Shown in pieces: positions 31,515 through 48,366 of a stretch of 64,000 nucleotides of DNA (positions are counted from its first letter, which is position 1; the number at the start of each line of letters is the position of its first letter). The stretch is from NCBI RefSeq assembly GCF_007655135.1, contig NC_045128.1:26692811-26756810 (forward strand), given 5' to 3'. Both the position numbers and the translations under genes were made by a program. The notes under the pieces are model-generated. The model saw only the letters and a program-made list of their open reading frames with translations, was not told the origin of the DNA and ran no database searches. The DNA comes from Punica granatum. Taxonomy: Eukaryota > Streptophyta > Magnoliopsida > Myrtales > Lythraceae.

Positions 31515-32526
31515 GAGAAAATTATATATTTAGTCCTCTAAATTTGGTTGCTTTTCTGTTTGTCCTTTTTCTATTTTTTATCGTTTACATTCTATACATT
31601 TGAATTTTTTTTTGTTTTACTCCCTATTTTTTTTATCTTGGTTCAATTTCGTCAATTACCTTGACTGAGATTCTATTAGATCCTTTTGTCAAAATAATTA
31701 TTGAGAAAAAAATTAATTTTGGTCCTCAATCTTTTTTTGTCATTCATTTTGTCCCAATTCTTTTTTTTTAGTTTAATTTTGCCTTAACATTAAACTTATT
31801 ACCGACATGGCATGTTGTGAAAAAAAAATTATTTTTTCAAAATTATAGAAAAATTATATAATTAAAATAATAACGTGAAACTTATGAAACTACTGAAAAC
31901 TTGAGGCACAAGTAACTTCAACTCGGGTGGTGCTAACCTTTGAAAGGAGGATGGTGACTTGAGGAGGAGAGAGATGATAGTAGGGGATAAAACCCAACAC
32001 TAACGCCTATGAGAGGTCACCTTAGGCCTCTATATCTTCTATACTTTACCATTTTTTTGCTTGCAAATTCGGTTATGGATACTCCTAATGCAAATTGCCA
32101 CTGCCCCTGTCAAGATTGTGTTCGGCCTGAGCACTCGCTTCTTATGATTTCTTTAATTTATTTTTAAAATTGAAAAATATTTTTATCTTTAAAATGCTAT
32201 GTGGGCATTTTTATGGAAAATTGAGTGATATAATTTTGAGAGACAAAACGTTTAATACTAAGAAAAAGATAAACTATGAAAAAGAATTAGGATGAAAAAA
32301 GTAGCTATAACAGGTTGAGGATCAAAATTAAAGTTTTCTCCAATAAAATTTTGATAAAATGATGAAACAGAAAAGTAAGCAAAAGAATTGGAGGAAAACG
32401 AATCAAAGAAAATGACTGAAACATAAAACCGTTCAAAGTTATGAGATGTAAACGATAAAAAAAAGAAGAAAAATGACTAAAATAGCAAAGCAACCAAATT
32501 TAGAGGACAAAATGTGTAGTTTTCCC
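31515..32526. mobile_element. long inverted-repeat (Mutator-like) element, copy 1
   Basis: The left arm (from GAGAAAATTATATATTTAGTCC) and the right arm (reverse complement of GGGAAAACTACACATTTTGTCC) share GTCCTCTAAATTTGGTTGC and continue as inverted repeats for about 300 bp. The centre (about 31900-32120) is less AT-rich and unique. No transposase. No clear 9-bp duplication. The second copy is 36007-36991. Confidence 0.65.
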
Positions 32527-33422
32527 TTCTTTCCTTTGATCAAATTGTTTTGGTTGTCAAAACTTCAATTCCAACTCTTAGACACAATTTTTCATTTTTT
32601 TTATCAACTTGCTATAGAAAGTTACGTATGACAAACTTGCATAGAAGTGGAATTTCATTTAAATAGTGAAAACTTGAGTTCGTGGATAAAAAATTGAACT
32701 AACTTGTGTCATTTTCAATCAAATGCAAGGGTAATTTAGCGAATCTTACAATCGGATCACAACGTAGATGATGTAACTTATATAAAATATGGAGAGTTAA
32801 ATATATAATTTCCCTTGCACATAAGGGAAAAAAAAGTCCCTTTAGCCTCATCTTCTCTCTCTAAAAGATGCTTTAAAATATCAGAAGGGGGAAAAGACAT
32901 CTGCTTTATAGGACGTTAGTAGGAATGCATGTTGAATCTTAATTTTAACTTTATGATATTGCTATGGGACAATTGGAGAGTTGCTTCGCCTTTTCATATT
33001 TTACCAATGAAGGAAAAGAAAATGTAAAGGAAAATGGAAAAATCAGTAACAATTGATGTTTACATGTGCATGTACAGTTATTCTGAACTTAATAGCTCAC
33101 CCTATGAGCAATTAAAATCAAATCCCAGTATAAGGCAGCCGTGAAAATTTATCCCCAGTCATGCATGGTTGAGCTATCTCATCCACATCGGTCCACACAG
33201 AATCGTGCGCTAGCCGCTAAATAAACCTGCATGATTGTGTACATGTAACAGGTAGGATCAATCCAAGTAAGTTATTTATATTGGACCGACCCAATCATGC
33301 ATGCGAACTACTTTCCATGATCGACTAATAAGATTTGAACTTAAAGAAGAGCAAAATCTCTTACCATCTGAAAGATGATCTTATCGTTTAACTTTTTGTT
33401 TTACTTTCATCTATTCTAAGAT

Positions 33423-33766
33423 TAGACGCCTCTAATTTTATAGGCAAAGGCAAGGATCAATCAAGTAACCGAGAATGTCATATATAAAGTTGTACTAGGA
33501 AACATATGCACTTTCCGCATGTCAGAAATAATGCCCTGTAATTAATTGTAGATGATGTAATGCGAACCGTCTATAAGAACGGCTCAGGTTTCGTTCGATT
33601 ATTAATTAACAAAGGATTGATTGAAGAATCTTTCCGACGTAACTACTGCAGCCACCTCCAAACGCACCAAACTATAAAATTTGTGAAAATGGGTTTGGTG
33701 CATAGGGACAAAGAATTTGTATATCTGATTCTCGTTAGCGAGACTTTTATGCTCTAATATTTTTTC
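33423..33766 (+). other. highly conserved island in duplication copy 1
   Basis: This 344-bp block matches copy 2 with one visible change (G/T at 33727), whereas the 240 bp before it differ at about 13 places and differences resume just after the stop codon of the ORF it contains. It has TATATAAAG at 33481-33489, about 70 bp before the ATG at 33560. Confidence 0.7.
33560..33757 (+). CDS. candidate small protein of 65 aa (unrecognised), copy 1
   Basis: I do not recognise this ORF and do not assign a function. It runs ATG to TAA for 65 codons with mixed charged and hydrophobic residues and no signal peptide or clear domain. Support is indirect: the identical protein is encoded at 38202-38399, the single nucleotide difference is a silent Leu change (CTG/CTT), and a TATA box precedes it. 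Against it: short length, transposon-rich surroundings, and conservation that also covers upstream non-coding DNA, so gene conversion could explain it. Confidence 0.25.
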   Translation: MRTVYKNGSGFVRLLINKGLIEESFRRNYCSHLQTHQTIKFVKMGLVHRDKEFVYLILVSETFML

Positions 33767-34174
33767 TCTTTTATCTATCTCCTTTTAAATCCAAAAATCT
33801 TATTTGTAAAAAAATAATAATAATAATACGCAAAGACCTCCATTGAATTTTGAAGAAATAGCACTCAATCACATTTGTTGAATAAATAGGCACTTAGTCC
33901 TATTGAACTTATTTAAGTAAGTCATTATTGTTTGAAAAAAATACCAATTGGGATCATCACTTTTGAATATTAATTTTCTTTATAAGGTCCACAATCATGT
34001 TTTTATAGAATAAAGCTCAAATTATATAAAATGTTGCTATAAAATCTTTCGTATTTTCAAAATATCTTTTATTTGAGAATAAAATAAATAAATAAAATAA
34101 AATAAGTTGAAAGCTTCCAACCGAGAAGATAAATAAAGAGAGGAAGGAAATGTTGTGGCCTGCCACCGCCCAAC

Positions 34175-34807
34175 TAAGGCTGCTAAAAAATATCAGAAAA
34201 ATCGAAAAATGAAATGAAATTACTTTGGATATCCAAATATTCGAGAATGTGGTTTGGTTGCGGTGTGATTTTTCTTAAAACTTTTTATTCCGGTTTGATT
34301 TTTGGTTCATAGAGTGAAAAACTAAAAAGCTGAACTGATTCAAATGCTATATATATAGTGGATTTTTCTTCATATGGATCTTATAACCTTTATCCATTTT
34401 ATTAAAAGCTCGATAGACCATTGCGCCCATAATCAGCCCATACTTTAAGTTATTCAGAAAAAAAACAAAAAAAGTCCTAAAATTACTTATTTGCTTTCCA
34501 GTCACCACGGAAGCCCAAGGCTCTGCCTCATACTCAATGCCTCTGATATGTTATTTTATATTCACATAGAGTTGATGGCTTATTACTATGAATGATTGAA
34601 AGGTGTATCAAATTTATTTAAAGAGTATGTGGCCGTTCAGCTAACCAAACCGAAAATAAACAAATTTTGTGATTTGGTTTTATTTATTTTATTTTATTTT
34701 AAAATATGATTTGGATATGAATACGATTTTTAATTGTAAAAAACTGAATTTATGATTTGGTTACAATTTAAACAAAAACCACATTAAACTGTAACCAAAC
34801 ACCGCTA
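34175..34807. mobile_element. hAT-type MITE, copy 1
   Basis: Starts TAAGGCTG and ends CACCGCTA (reverse complement TAGCGGTG), flanked by CGCCCAAC and AGCCCAAC (7 of 8 bases). Subterminal regions carry repeated GGTTTGGTT and its complement in inverted order, as in hAT elements. The second copy is 38818-39460. No coding capacity. Confidence 0.7.
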
Positions 34808-35315
34808 AGCCCAACGCCCACAACCTCATGCAATGTCACTAGAGGACATCGAGTTGTCATGAAAAATCGTATTTCCAAATAGTCACATCACTTTTTAAAA
34901 TATCTTGATATATGAGCGGTCATGTATCTATATATAGGGAGTGAGTCATCTACTCAAGAGTATAACATCGTGAGGGACGGTGAGTGTTGGGTGAAATCTT
35001 TCGGAAATTATCTCAGGTTTATTTTCTCTGTAACTCCAGGGTTTAGAGTGAGAAAGGTGAGAGAATTGAGAGATCAATGAGACTCTTCTCGGTGAGGTTC
35101 AGGTCGGTAAGGGGGCTCGGGAAACACAAGTGTATCTCAATTGTTATCTTTGATTTTTCGATCTAGCGAATACCCTGCTCTGTCCGTAGATGTTTCCCTC
35201 CGTTTGAGGGTTTTATCACGTATATTTGGTTTCGTTATTTTCAATTTCTTGTGATTCTAATCTCGTTTGGATGTCTTTGGAACTATATATATATGTGTGT
35301 GTGTGTAAAATCTCT

Positions 35316-35503
35316 ATTGATGTAGGTTAGTTCAAAAGGTTTGACTCTTATTCCCCTTAATTAAGATCTCGGGTTTGAGTCTTATAAAAAAAAAACCCAC
35401 TCTAAGAGAGATTTATCCATTGCTGGATTGACCCGACTTGAGCTGAATTAGTCGGGCTCCATTGGACTTCTAGATACGAAAATACACACCGAAAAAATAT
35501 ATG
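35316..35503 (+). repeat. SINE copy A2
   Basis: Duplicate of the SINE at 30812; flanking TAAAATCTCT (35306-35315) and TATAATCTCT (35504-35513) are kept. Confidence 0.7.
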
Positions 35504-35689
35504 TATAATCTCTTTTTTTTCCCAGTGAACTATAATATTAATCAAATCTCCATTAAGATATGATCATGGTAATCATAAGGTGTAATAATAATATTTAGAA
35601 TATTGCATAAGATTTGATGTAAGATTTTGAAAGATTTTAGGAGATAGTCAATTGATATCCTTTGCTTGTATTTAAAACTTACAAATATA

Positions 35690-35871
35690 ACTAACATAGG
35701 TTGGTTTAAGCAGTTTGACGTTAATTTTCCTCAAATATAGTCTTAGGTTCAAGTCTTGTGAATGGAGAAAATCTACGTTGGAAGAGTTTTTTACCCCTTA
35801 GTGAGTCAATCCGGCTCGACTGGATTAGTCAGTGGCCAATTAAGCTTTCGAATATTAAGGTAAACACAAAA
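35690..35871 (+). repeat. SINE copy B2 with perfect 16-bp target duplication
   Basis: AAAACTTACAAATATA is found at both 35674-35689 and 35872-35887. The B-box-like AGGTTCAAGTC is at 35745-35755. Same family as the other SINEs here. Confidence 0.85.
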
Positions 35872-36006
35872 AAAACTTACAAATATATTGTTGAGTGAGT
35901 GAGTGAGGGTTCTTCTTTTTTTGCGATGTTATGCCCGTCTTTTCACTTGTTTATTATCCTTTTACTCCCTTCTATCAAGTGACAGTAAAATATTAATTAT
36001 CTCATC

Positions 36007-36991
36007 GAGAAAATTATACATTTAGTCATCTAAATTTGGTTGCATTTCTGTTTGTCCTTTTTCTGTTTGTCCTATACATTTGATTTTTTTTGTTTTACTC
36101 CTTTTTTTTTAATCTTGGTTCGATTTCGTCAATTACCTTGATTGAGATTCTATTAGATCCATTTATCAAAATAATTATTAAGAAAAAAATTAATTTTGGT
36201 CCTCAATCTTTTTTGCCATTCTTTTTGTCCTAATTCTTTTTTTTTTATTTAATTTTGCCTTAATATTAAACTTATTACCGACATGGCATGTTGTGAAATA
36301 AAAATTATTTTTCAAAATTATAGAAAAATTAAATAATTAAAATAATAATGTGAAGCTTACGAATCTACTCAAACCTTGAGGCACAAGTAACCTCAACTCA
36401 GGTGGTGCTAACCTTTGAATGGAGGATGGTGACTTAAGAAGGAGAGAGATGATAGTAGGGGATGAAGCCCAACACTGACGCCTAGGAGAGGTCACCTGAG
36501 GCCTCTATCTCTTCTATACTTTTCCATTTCTTTACTTGCAAATTCGGTTATTGATGCTCCTAATGCAAATTGCCACTGCCCTGTCAAGATTGAGTGTAGC
36601 CTAAACACTCGCTCCTTCTCATTTCTTTAATTAATTTTTAAAATTGAAAAATATTTATTTCTAAAATGCTATGTGGGCATTTTTATGGAAAATTGAGTGA
36701 TATAATTTTAAGAGATAAAACTTTTAATATTAAGAAAAAGATAAACTAAGAAAAAGAATTAGGATGAACAAAGTAACTACAATAGGTTGAGGATCAAAAT
36801 TAAAGTTTTCTCCAATAAAAAATTTGATAAAATGATGAAACAGAAAAGTAAGCAAAATAATTGGAGGAAAACGAACCAAAGAAAATGACTAAAACATAAA
36901 ACCGTTCAAAGTTATAGGATGTAAACGATAAAAAAAAACGACTAAAATAGCAAAGCAACCAAATTTAGAGGACAAAATGTGTAGTTTTCCC
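36007..36991. mobile_element. long inverted-repeat (Mutator-like) element, copy 2
   Basis: Duplicate of 31515-32526, with small deletions in both arms. Confidence 0.65.
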
Positions 36992-37418
36992 TTCTTTCCT
37001 TTGATCAAATAGTTTTGGTTGTCAAAACTTCAATTCCATCTCTTAGACACAATTTTTCATTTTTGTTATCAACTTGCTATAGAAAGTTACGTATGATAAA
37101 CTTGCATAGAAGTGGAATTTCATTTAAATAGTGAAAACTTGAGTTCGTGGATAAAAAATTGAACTAACTTGTGTCATTTTCAATCAAATGCAAGGGCAAT
37201 TAAGTGAATCTTACAATCGGATCACAACGTAGATCATGTAACTTATATAAAATATGGAGAGTTAAATATCTAATTTCCCTTTCACAAAAGGAAAAAAAAT
37301 CCCTTTAGCCTCGTCTTCTCTCTCTAAAATCGATGCTTTAAAATATCAAAAGGGGGAAAAGACATCTTATAGGACGTTAGTAGGAATGCATGTTGAATCT
37401 TAATTTTAACTTTGTGAT

Positions 37419-37598
37419 TCTACCCCTTACAGTTCCACTAACTTTTCATCTATAATAATCATTTAAATAAACCTAGCGTTGTACGATCCAACGGAGTGGA
37501 TTCTCCCTATCGATTTTGATAAACCTTGCCTAATTTTAGGGGTTACTAGACTGGTTGAGCAGTGATCCTCTCCATACTTGCTAGTTTCTCCAGTTGAT
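37419..37598. other. 180-bp segment present only in duplication copy 2
   Basis: Copy 1 reads straight across this point (TTTATGATATTGC near 32950). In copy 2 the segment is bordered by TGAT at 37415-37418 and 37595-37598, so it is either an insertion with a 4-bp duplication or a deletion in copy 1 through TGAT microhomology. No inverted ends, ORF or known family seen. Confidence 0.8.
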
Positions 37599-38201
37599 AT
37601 TGCTATGGGACAATTGGAGAGTTGCTTCGCCCTTTCATATTTTACCTATGAAGGAAAAGAAAATGTAAAGGAAAATGGAAAAATCAGTAACACATGATGT
37701 TTACATGTGCATGTACAGTTATTCTGAACTTAATAGCTCACCCTATGAGCATTTAAAATCAAATCTCAGCATAAGGAAGCCGTGAAAATTTATCCCCAGT
37801 CATGCATGGTTGAGCTATCTCATCCACATCGGTCCACACAGAATCGTGCGCTAGCTGCTAAATTATCCTGCATGATTGTGTCCATGTAATAGGTAGGATC
37901 AATCCAAGTAAGTTATTTACATTGGACCCGACCCAATCATGCATGCGAATTACTTTCCATGATCGACTAATAAGATTTAAACTTAAAGAAGAGCAAAATC
38001 TCTTATCATCTGAAAGAAGATCTTATCGTTTAACTTTTTATTTTACTTTCATCTATTCTAAGTTTAGACGCCTCTAATTTTATAGGCAAAGGCAAGGATC
38101 AATCAAGTAACCGAGAATGTCATATATAAAGTTGTACTAGGAAACATATGCACTTTCCGCATGTCAGAAATAATGCCCTGTAATTAATTGTAGATGATGT
38201 A

Positions 38202-38399
38202 ATGCGAACCGTCTATAAGAACGGCTCAGGTTTCGTTCGATTATTAATTAACAAAGGATTGATTGAAGAATCTTTCCGACGTAACTACTGCAGCCACCTC
38301 CAAACGCACCAAACTATAAAATTTGTGAAAATGGGTTTGGTGCATAGGGACAAAGAATTTGTATATCTTATTCTCGTTAGCGAGACTTTTATGCTCTAA
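38202..38399 (+). CDS. candidate small protein of 65 aa (unrecognised), copy 2
   Basis: Encodes the same 65 residues as 33560-33757. TATATAAA lies at 38123-38130. Function unknown; see the copy 1 entry for arguments for and against. Confidence 0.25.
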   Translation: MRTVYKNGSGFVRLLINKGLIEESFRRNYCSHLQTHQTIKFVKMGLVHRDKEFVYLILVSETFML

Positions 38400-38465
38400 T
38401 ATTTTTCCTCTTTTATCTATCTTCTTTTAAATTCAGAAATCTTATTTGTAAAAAAATAATAATAA

Positions 38466-39950
38466 TAATACGCAAAGACCTCCATTGAATTTTGGAGAAA
38501 TAGCACTCAATCACATTTGTTGAATAAATAGGCACTTAGTCCTATTGGACTTATTTAAGTAAGTCATTATTGTTTGAAAAAAATACCAATTGGGATCATC
38601 ACTTTTGAATATTAATTTTCTTTATAAGGTCCACAATCATGTTTTTATAGAATAAAGCTCAAATTATATAGAATGTTGCTATAAAATCTTTCGTATTTTC
38701 AAAATATCTTTTATTTGAGGATAAACTAAATAAATAAAATAAAATTAAGTTGAAAGCTTCCAACCGAGAAGATAAATAAAGAGAGGAAGGAAATGTGGTG
38801 GCCTGCCACCGCCCAACTAAGGCTGCTAAAAAATATCAGAAAAATCGAAAAATGAAATAAAATTACTTTGGATATCCAAATATTCGAGAATGTGGTTTGG
38901 TTGCGGTGTGATTTTTCTTAAAACTTTTTATTCCGGTTTGATTTTTGGTTCATAGAGTGAAAAACTAAAAAGCCGAACTGATTCATATGCTATTTATATA
39001 GTGGATTTTTCTTCATATGGATCTTATAACCTTTATCCATTTTATTAAAAGTTCGATAGACCATTGCGCCCATAATCCAAAATTCAGCCCATACTTTAAG
39101 TTAATCAGAAAATAAAAAAAAATTAAATAAGTCCTAAAATTACTTATATGCTTTCCAGTCACCACGGAAGTCCAAGGCTCTGCCTCATACTCAATGCCTC
39201 TGATATGTTATTTTATATTCACATAGAGTTGATGGCTTATTACTATGAATGATTGAAAGGTGTATCAAATCTATTTAAAGAGTATGTGGCCGTTCAGCTA
39301 ACCAAACCGAAAATAAACAAATTTTGTGATTTGGTTTTAGTTTTTTTTATTTTAAAATATGGTTTGCATATGAATACTATTTTTAATTGTAAAAAACTGA
39401 ATTTATGATTTGGTTACAATTTAAACAAAAAACACATTAAACTGTAATCAAACACCGCTAACCCCAACCCCCACTGCCTCATGCAATGTCACTAGAGGAC
39501 ATCGAATTGTCATGAAAAATCGTATTTCCAAATAGTCACATCACTTTTTGAACTGCATGTACTAGATCACATGGCTATGGACGGTGGTGGCCTGCCATTA
39601 GTGACCATCGCCCTAAGCAGTGTTGCCCGTGGCCTTTCTCTTCCCTCTTCGACAATCTTTTTTTTTTTGTTTATTTTTAATTTTTTATTTCTAAAATTAA
39701 ATAATATGTTTTAAAAATAAGAAAAGACTTACATGAACATTTTACGTGTAATATAGTGGCCTTATTTAGTGAGAAATAACAATATGGTCTCAAAAGGAAA
39801 AAAAATCCAAAAGTTATGCCCGCAATTAGTATTTTGCTAAAAAATAATGATTTGGTCAAATAAATCAAATGGGGGTTATGCCCATATTTTATCAACAAAT
39901 GGGATTGAATGATATTTCTTCAAATCTCAAGGGAGGTCATTGCATTTTTT
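38466..39950. mobile_element. larger inverted-repeat element containing the hAT MITE
   Basis: A left arm at about 38471-38650 (GCAAAGACCTCC..., GAAATAGCACTCAATC) is an imperfect inverted copy (about 65-70%) of 39726-39945. The hAT MITE 38818-39460 is nested between the arms. Duplication copy 1 contains only the left arm (from about 33829), because the duplication ends at 34896. Boundaries are approximate. Confidence 0.5.
38818..39460. mobile_element. hAT-type MITE, copy 2
   Basis: Duplicate of 34175-34807; the right flank is now ACCCCAAC. Confidence 0.68.
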
Positions 39951-46511
<6,561 letters not shown>

Positions 46512-46760
46512 CACTATTAGAAATTTCGGATTTATTGAGGGAAATTACCAACAGAACAAGCCCCTTGGTAAAATTCCCTCGATTACTGAGAGATTACTGA
46601 GGGAATTTCTTTAAATTTACCGAGAGAAATGTTCCCTCGTGAAAAAAAAAATTACAGAGGAAATTTTTTTCTCTGTTTACCAAGGGAATTATCGAGAGAT
46701 AAGTTCCCTTGGCAATATTTGAAAAAAAAGTTAGCGAGGATATTTCCCTCAGTAAAACTA
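46512..46760 (+). mobile_element. terminus of a CACTA (En/Spm-type) transposon
   Basis: Begins CACTATTAGAAATTTCGG, matching the CACTA terminal motif, and is followed by a dense run of subterminal repeats in both orientations around GAGGGAAATT / AATTCCCTCG and TTACTGAGGG / CCCTCAGTAA. This is the usual 5' subterminal organisation. I could not identify the opposite end or a transposase, so the element may be truncated or disrupted. Confidence 0.75.
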
Positions 46761-48279
46761 AAAATAAAAAATATCAAAATAATAAAAAATCTATTATAAC
46801 GGGTATTTTGAAAATAATTTAATTCTTTTGCAATTTTATAAATTAACATACTAATTTTATGATTGACATAGATAAAGAGGTATACCTTGCATTTAATCTC
46901 TCTTTTTTCCTCCTCTTTTTCTTTTTTTCATTTTCTTTTGGCTTTTTTTTTCCCTTCGTTTTTGTTATTTTTAATTGACAATTTGTTCCCATCCATTTCC
47001 GACCGCCCTTCGGCCCGCTGCGTCAACTCCTTCCTCCATCTTCTTGGCTCCTGACCTTTCGGACCTTGCTCTGGCCTATGTCAGTTACCAGACGGATCCC
47101 TCCCGGGTCTAACGCCGTTGATATTCTAAACTCCGCTAATATATGGATCTATTAAATGATGTAATTGTGTTGATTATAGAATTTGCATAGAAGGAGTTGT
47201 TGAGCTGATTCTCTGTTCATAGTTGCAAACACATAATTTTTCTTCTTCTTATGTGCAATCTAGGAGAAAAGATAAGACCTAGATCTTCTGGGATTATACA
47301 AGAAATAGTAGATCTTTCTTTTCTTTTCTTTTTATTCCTCAGATTGTTGATAACAATCAAGAATATTTTTTTCTTTAGTCGGGAGTTGAAACTTTGGGAT
47401 TTCAAGGTCATTGGTGGTGAGAAGTCAGGGCATCTCTGAATGAAATGTTACCGCCAATAAATCTACCATTGCAACTTTTACGGCAACAACAATGATCCTC
47501 AGCCTAGAAAAGGTAAACTAAAACTTCTGTAATAAGAGGAAATAGAAGCAATGGGATTGAATACACGGCAATAGTAATCAACAATTTAAACATGGCATGC
47601 ATATATATATATATATATATATATAGGCCTTAGCCCTTAGGGATAAGGCTCTTCATGGAAGCAATGGCTTCCTTGTGCAGAATAGCAATAGAATAGTGCT
47701 TAGCAACTCAAACACAACATGTGTATAGGCATTAGGAAGAAAGTCTGCTTACTGCCTAAAACTAAGAATGTGTGGCAACCAAGCGTGGTTGGAAGAAGAC
47801 CAACATTGATGCGCGTTCCTTTGAGCAGTGTAGGGGCGCAAAACACGAGACGATTTGGGAAAGTACGAGAACAGTAAGTGGACAGTGTGAGGAAATGAAA
47901 GGGAAAGAGCGAGAAATATAAAAAGGACAATATGAGGAGATGAAAGGAGAGGGGGCATGCTCCATGTCTTAAAGGGATTAATAGCAATTCAATGAAGAGA
48001 ATGAACGTATTTATTTCTTGTTATTCCAATTAGCAATCAACATAATCTTATTTGTAGTTATGTTGCAACTTTTCATATACTATATGGTCTTATAAATTGA
48101 TAGAATAAACACAAACACGACATGTGCAACATGCGTGCTGTTACACTATTTAATTTAAAAAGAACAAAAAAGAAAATGTAACTATAGATAATTTGATTAA
48201 TTGAAAAAAGTATTAAAAAGAATATTTCCTTTAAAAAATTAATTTAGCAATTAGTATTAATGAAAATATTTACATTGAA

Positions 48280-48313
<34 letters not shown>

Positions 48314-48366
48314 TTTGGGTAAAAAAGCCGTTGCAATTCTTGACCGTGGCAATGAATCCAACGGCT
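46761..48366. other. region between CACTA end and Mutator-like element
   Basis: No recognised gene. 46990-47110 is GC-richer than its surroundings and could be captured host sequence inside the CACTA element, but I cannot identify a source. (AT)n runs at 47601-47626 and 48285-48313. Around 48326-48366, CCGTTGCAA / TTGCCACGG-like words resemble subterminal repeats of a DNA transposon. Confidence 0.4.

Larger units (their letters stand above)
30399..34896. repeat. tandem segmental duplication, copy 1
   Basis: About 4.5 kb, repeated directly at 34897-39548 with roughly 95% identity by eye. It begins inside the copia 3' LTR (AATATCTTGATATATGAGC) and ends with TAGTCACATCACTTTTT. Order within each copy: partial copia LTR, SINE, SINE, inverted-repeat element, conserved 65-codon ORF island, arm of a second inverted-repeat element, hAT MITE. 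Confidence 0.92.
34897..39548. repeat. tandem segmental duplication, copy 2
   Basis: About 4.65 kb, direct copy of 30399-34896. The junction reads CACTTTTT|AAAATATCTTGAT, joining the right end of the unit to an internal point of the copia LTR with at most 1-3 bases of shared sequence. It is longer than copy 1 mainly because of a 180-bp segment at 37419-37598. Confidence 0.92.

Noticed and set aside
34897..35288. Independent solo copia LTR
   Set aside because: It is truncated exactly at the duplication junction and is followed by the same sequence as 30784 onward, so it is part of the tandem duplication.
47680..47697. AATAGTG as the right end of the CACTA element
   Set aside because: The adjacent sequence lacks the inverted subterminal repeats, and the 3-bp flanks (TTT and CTT) do not match.
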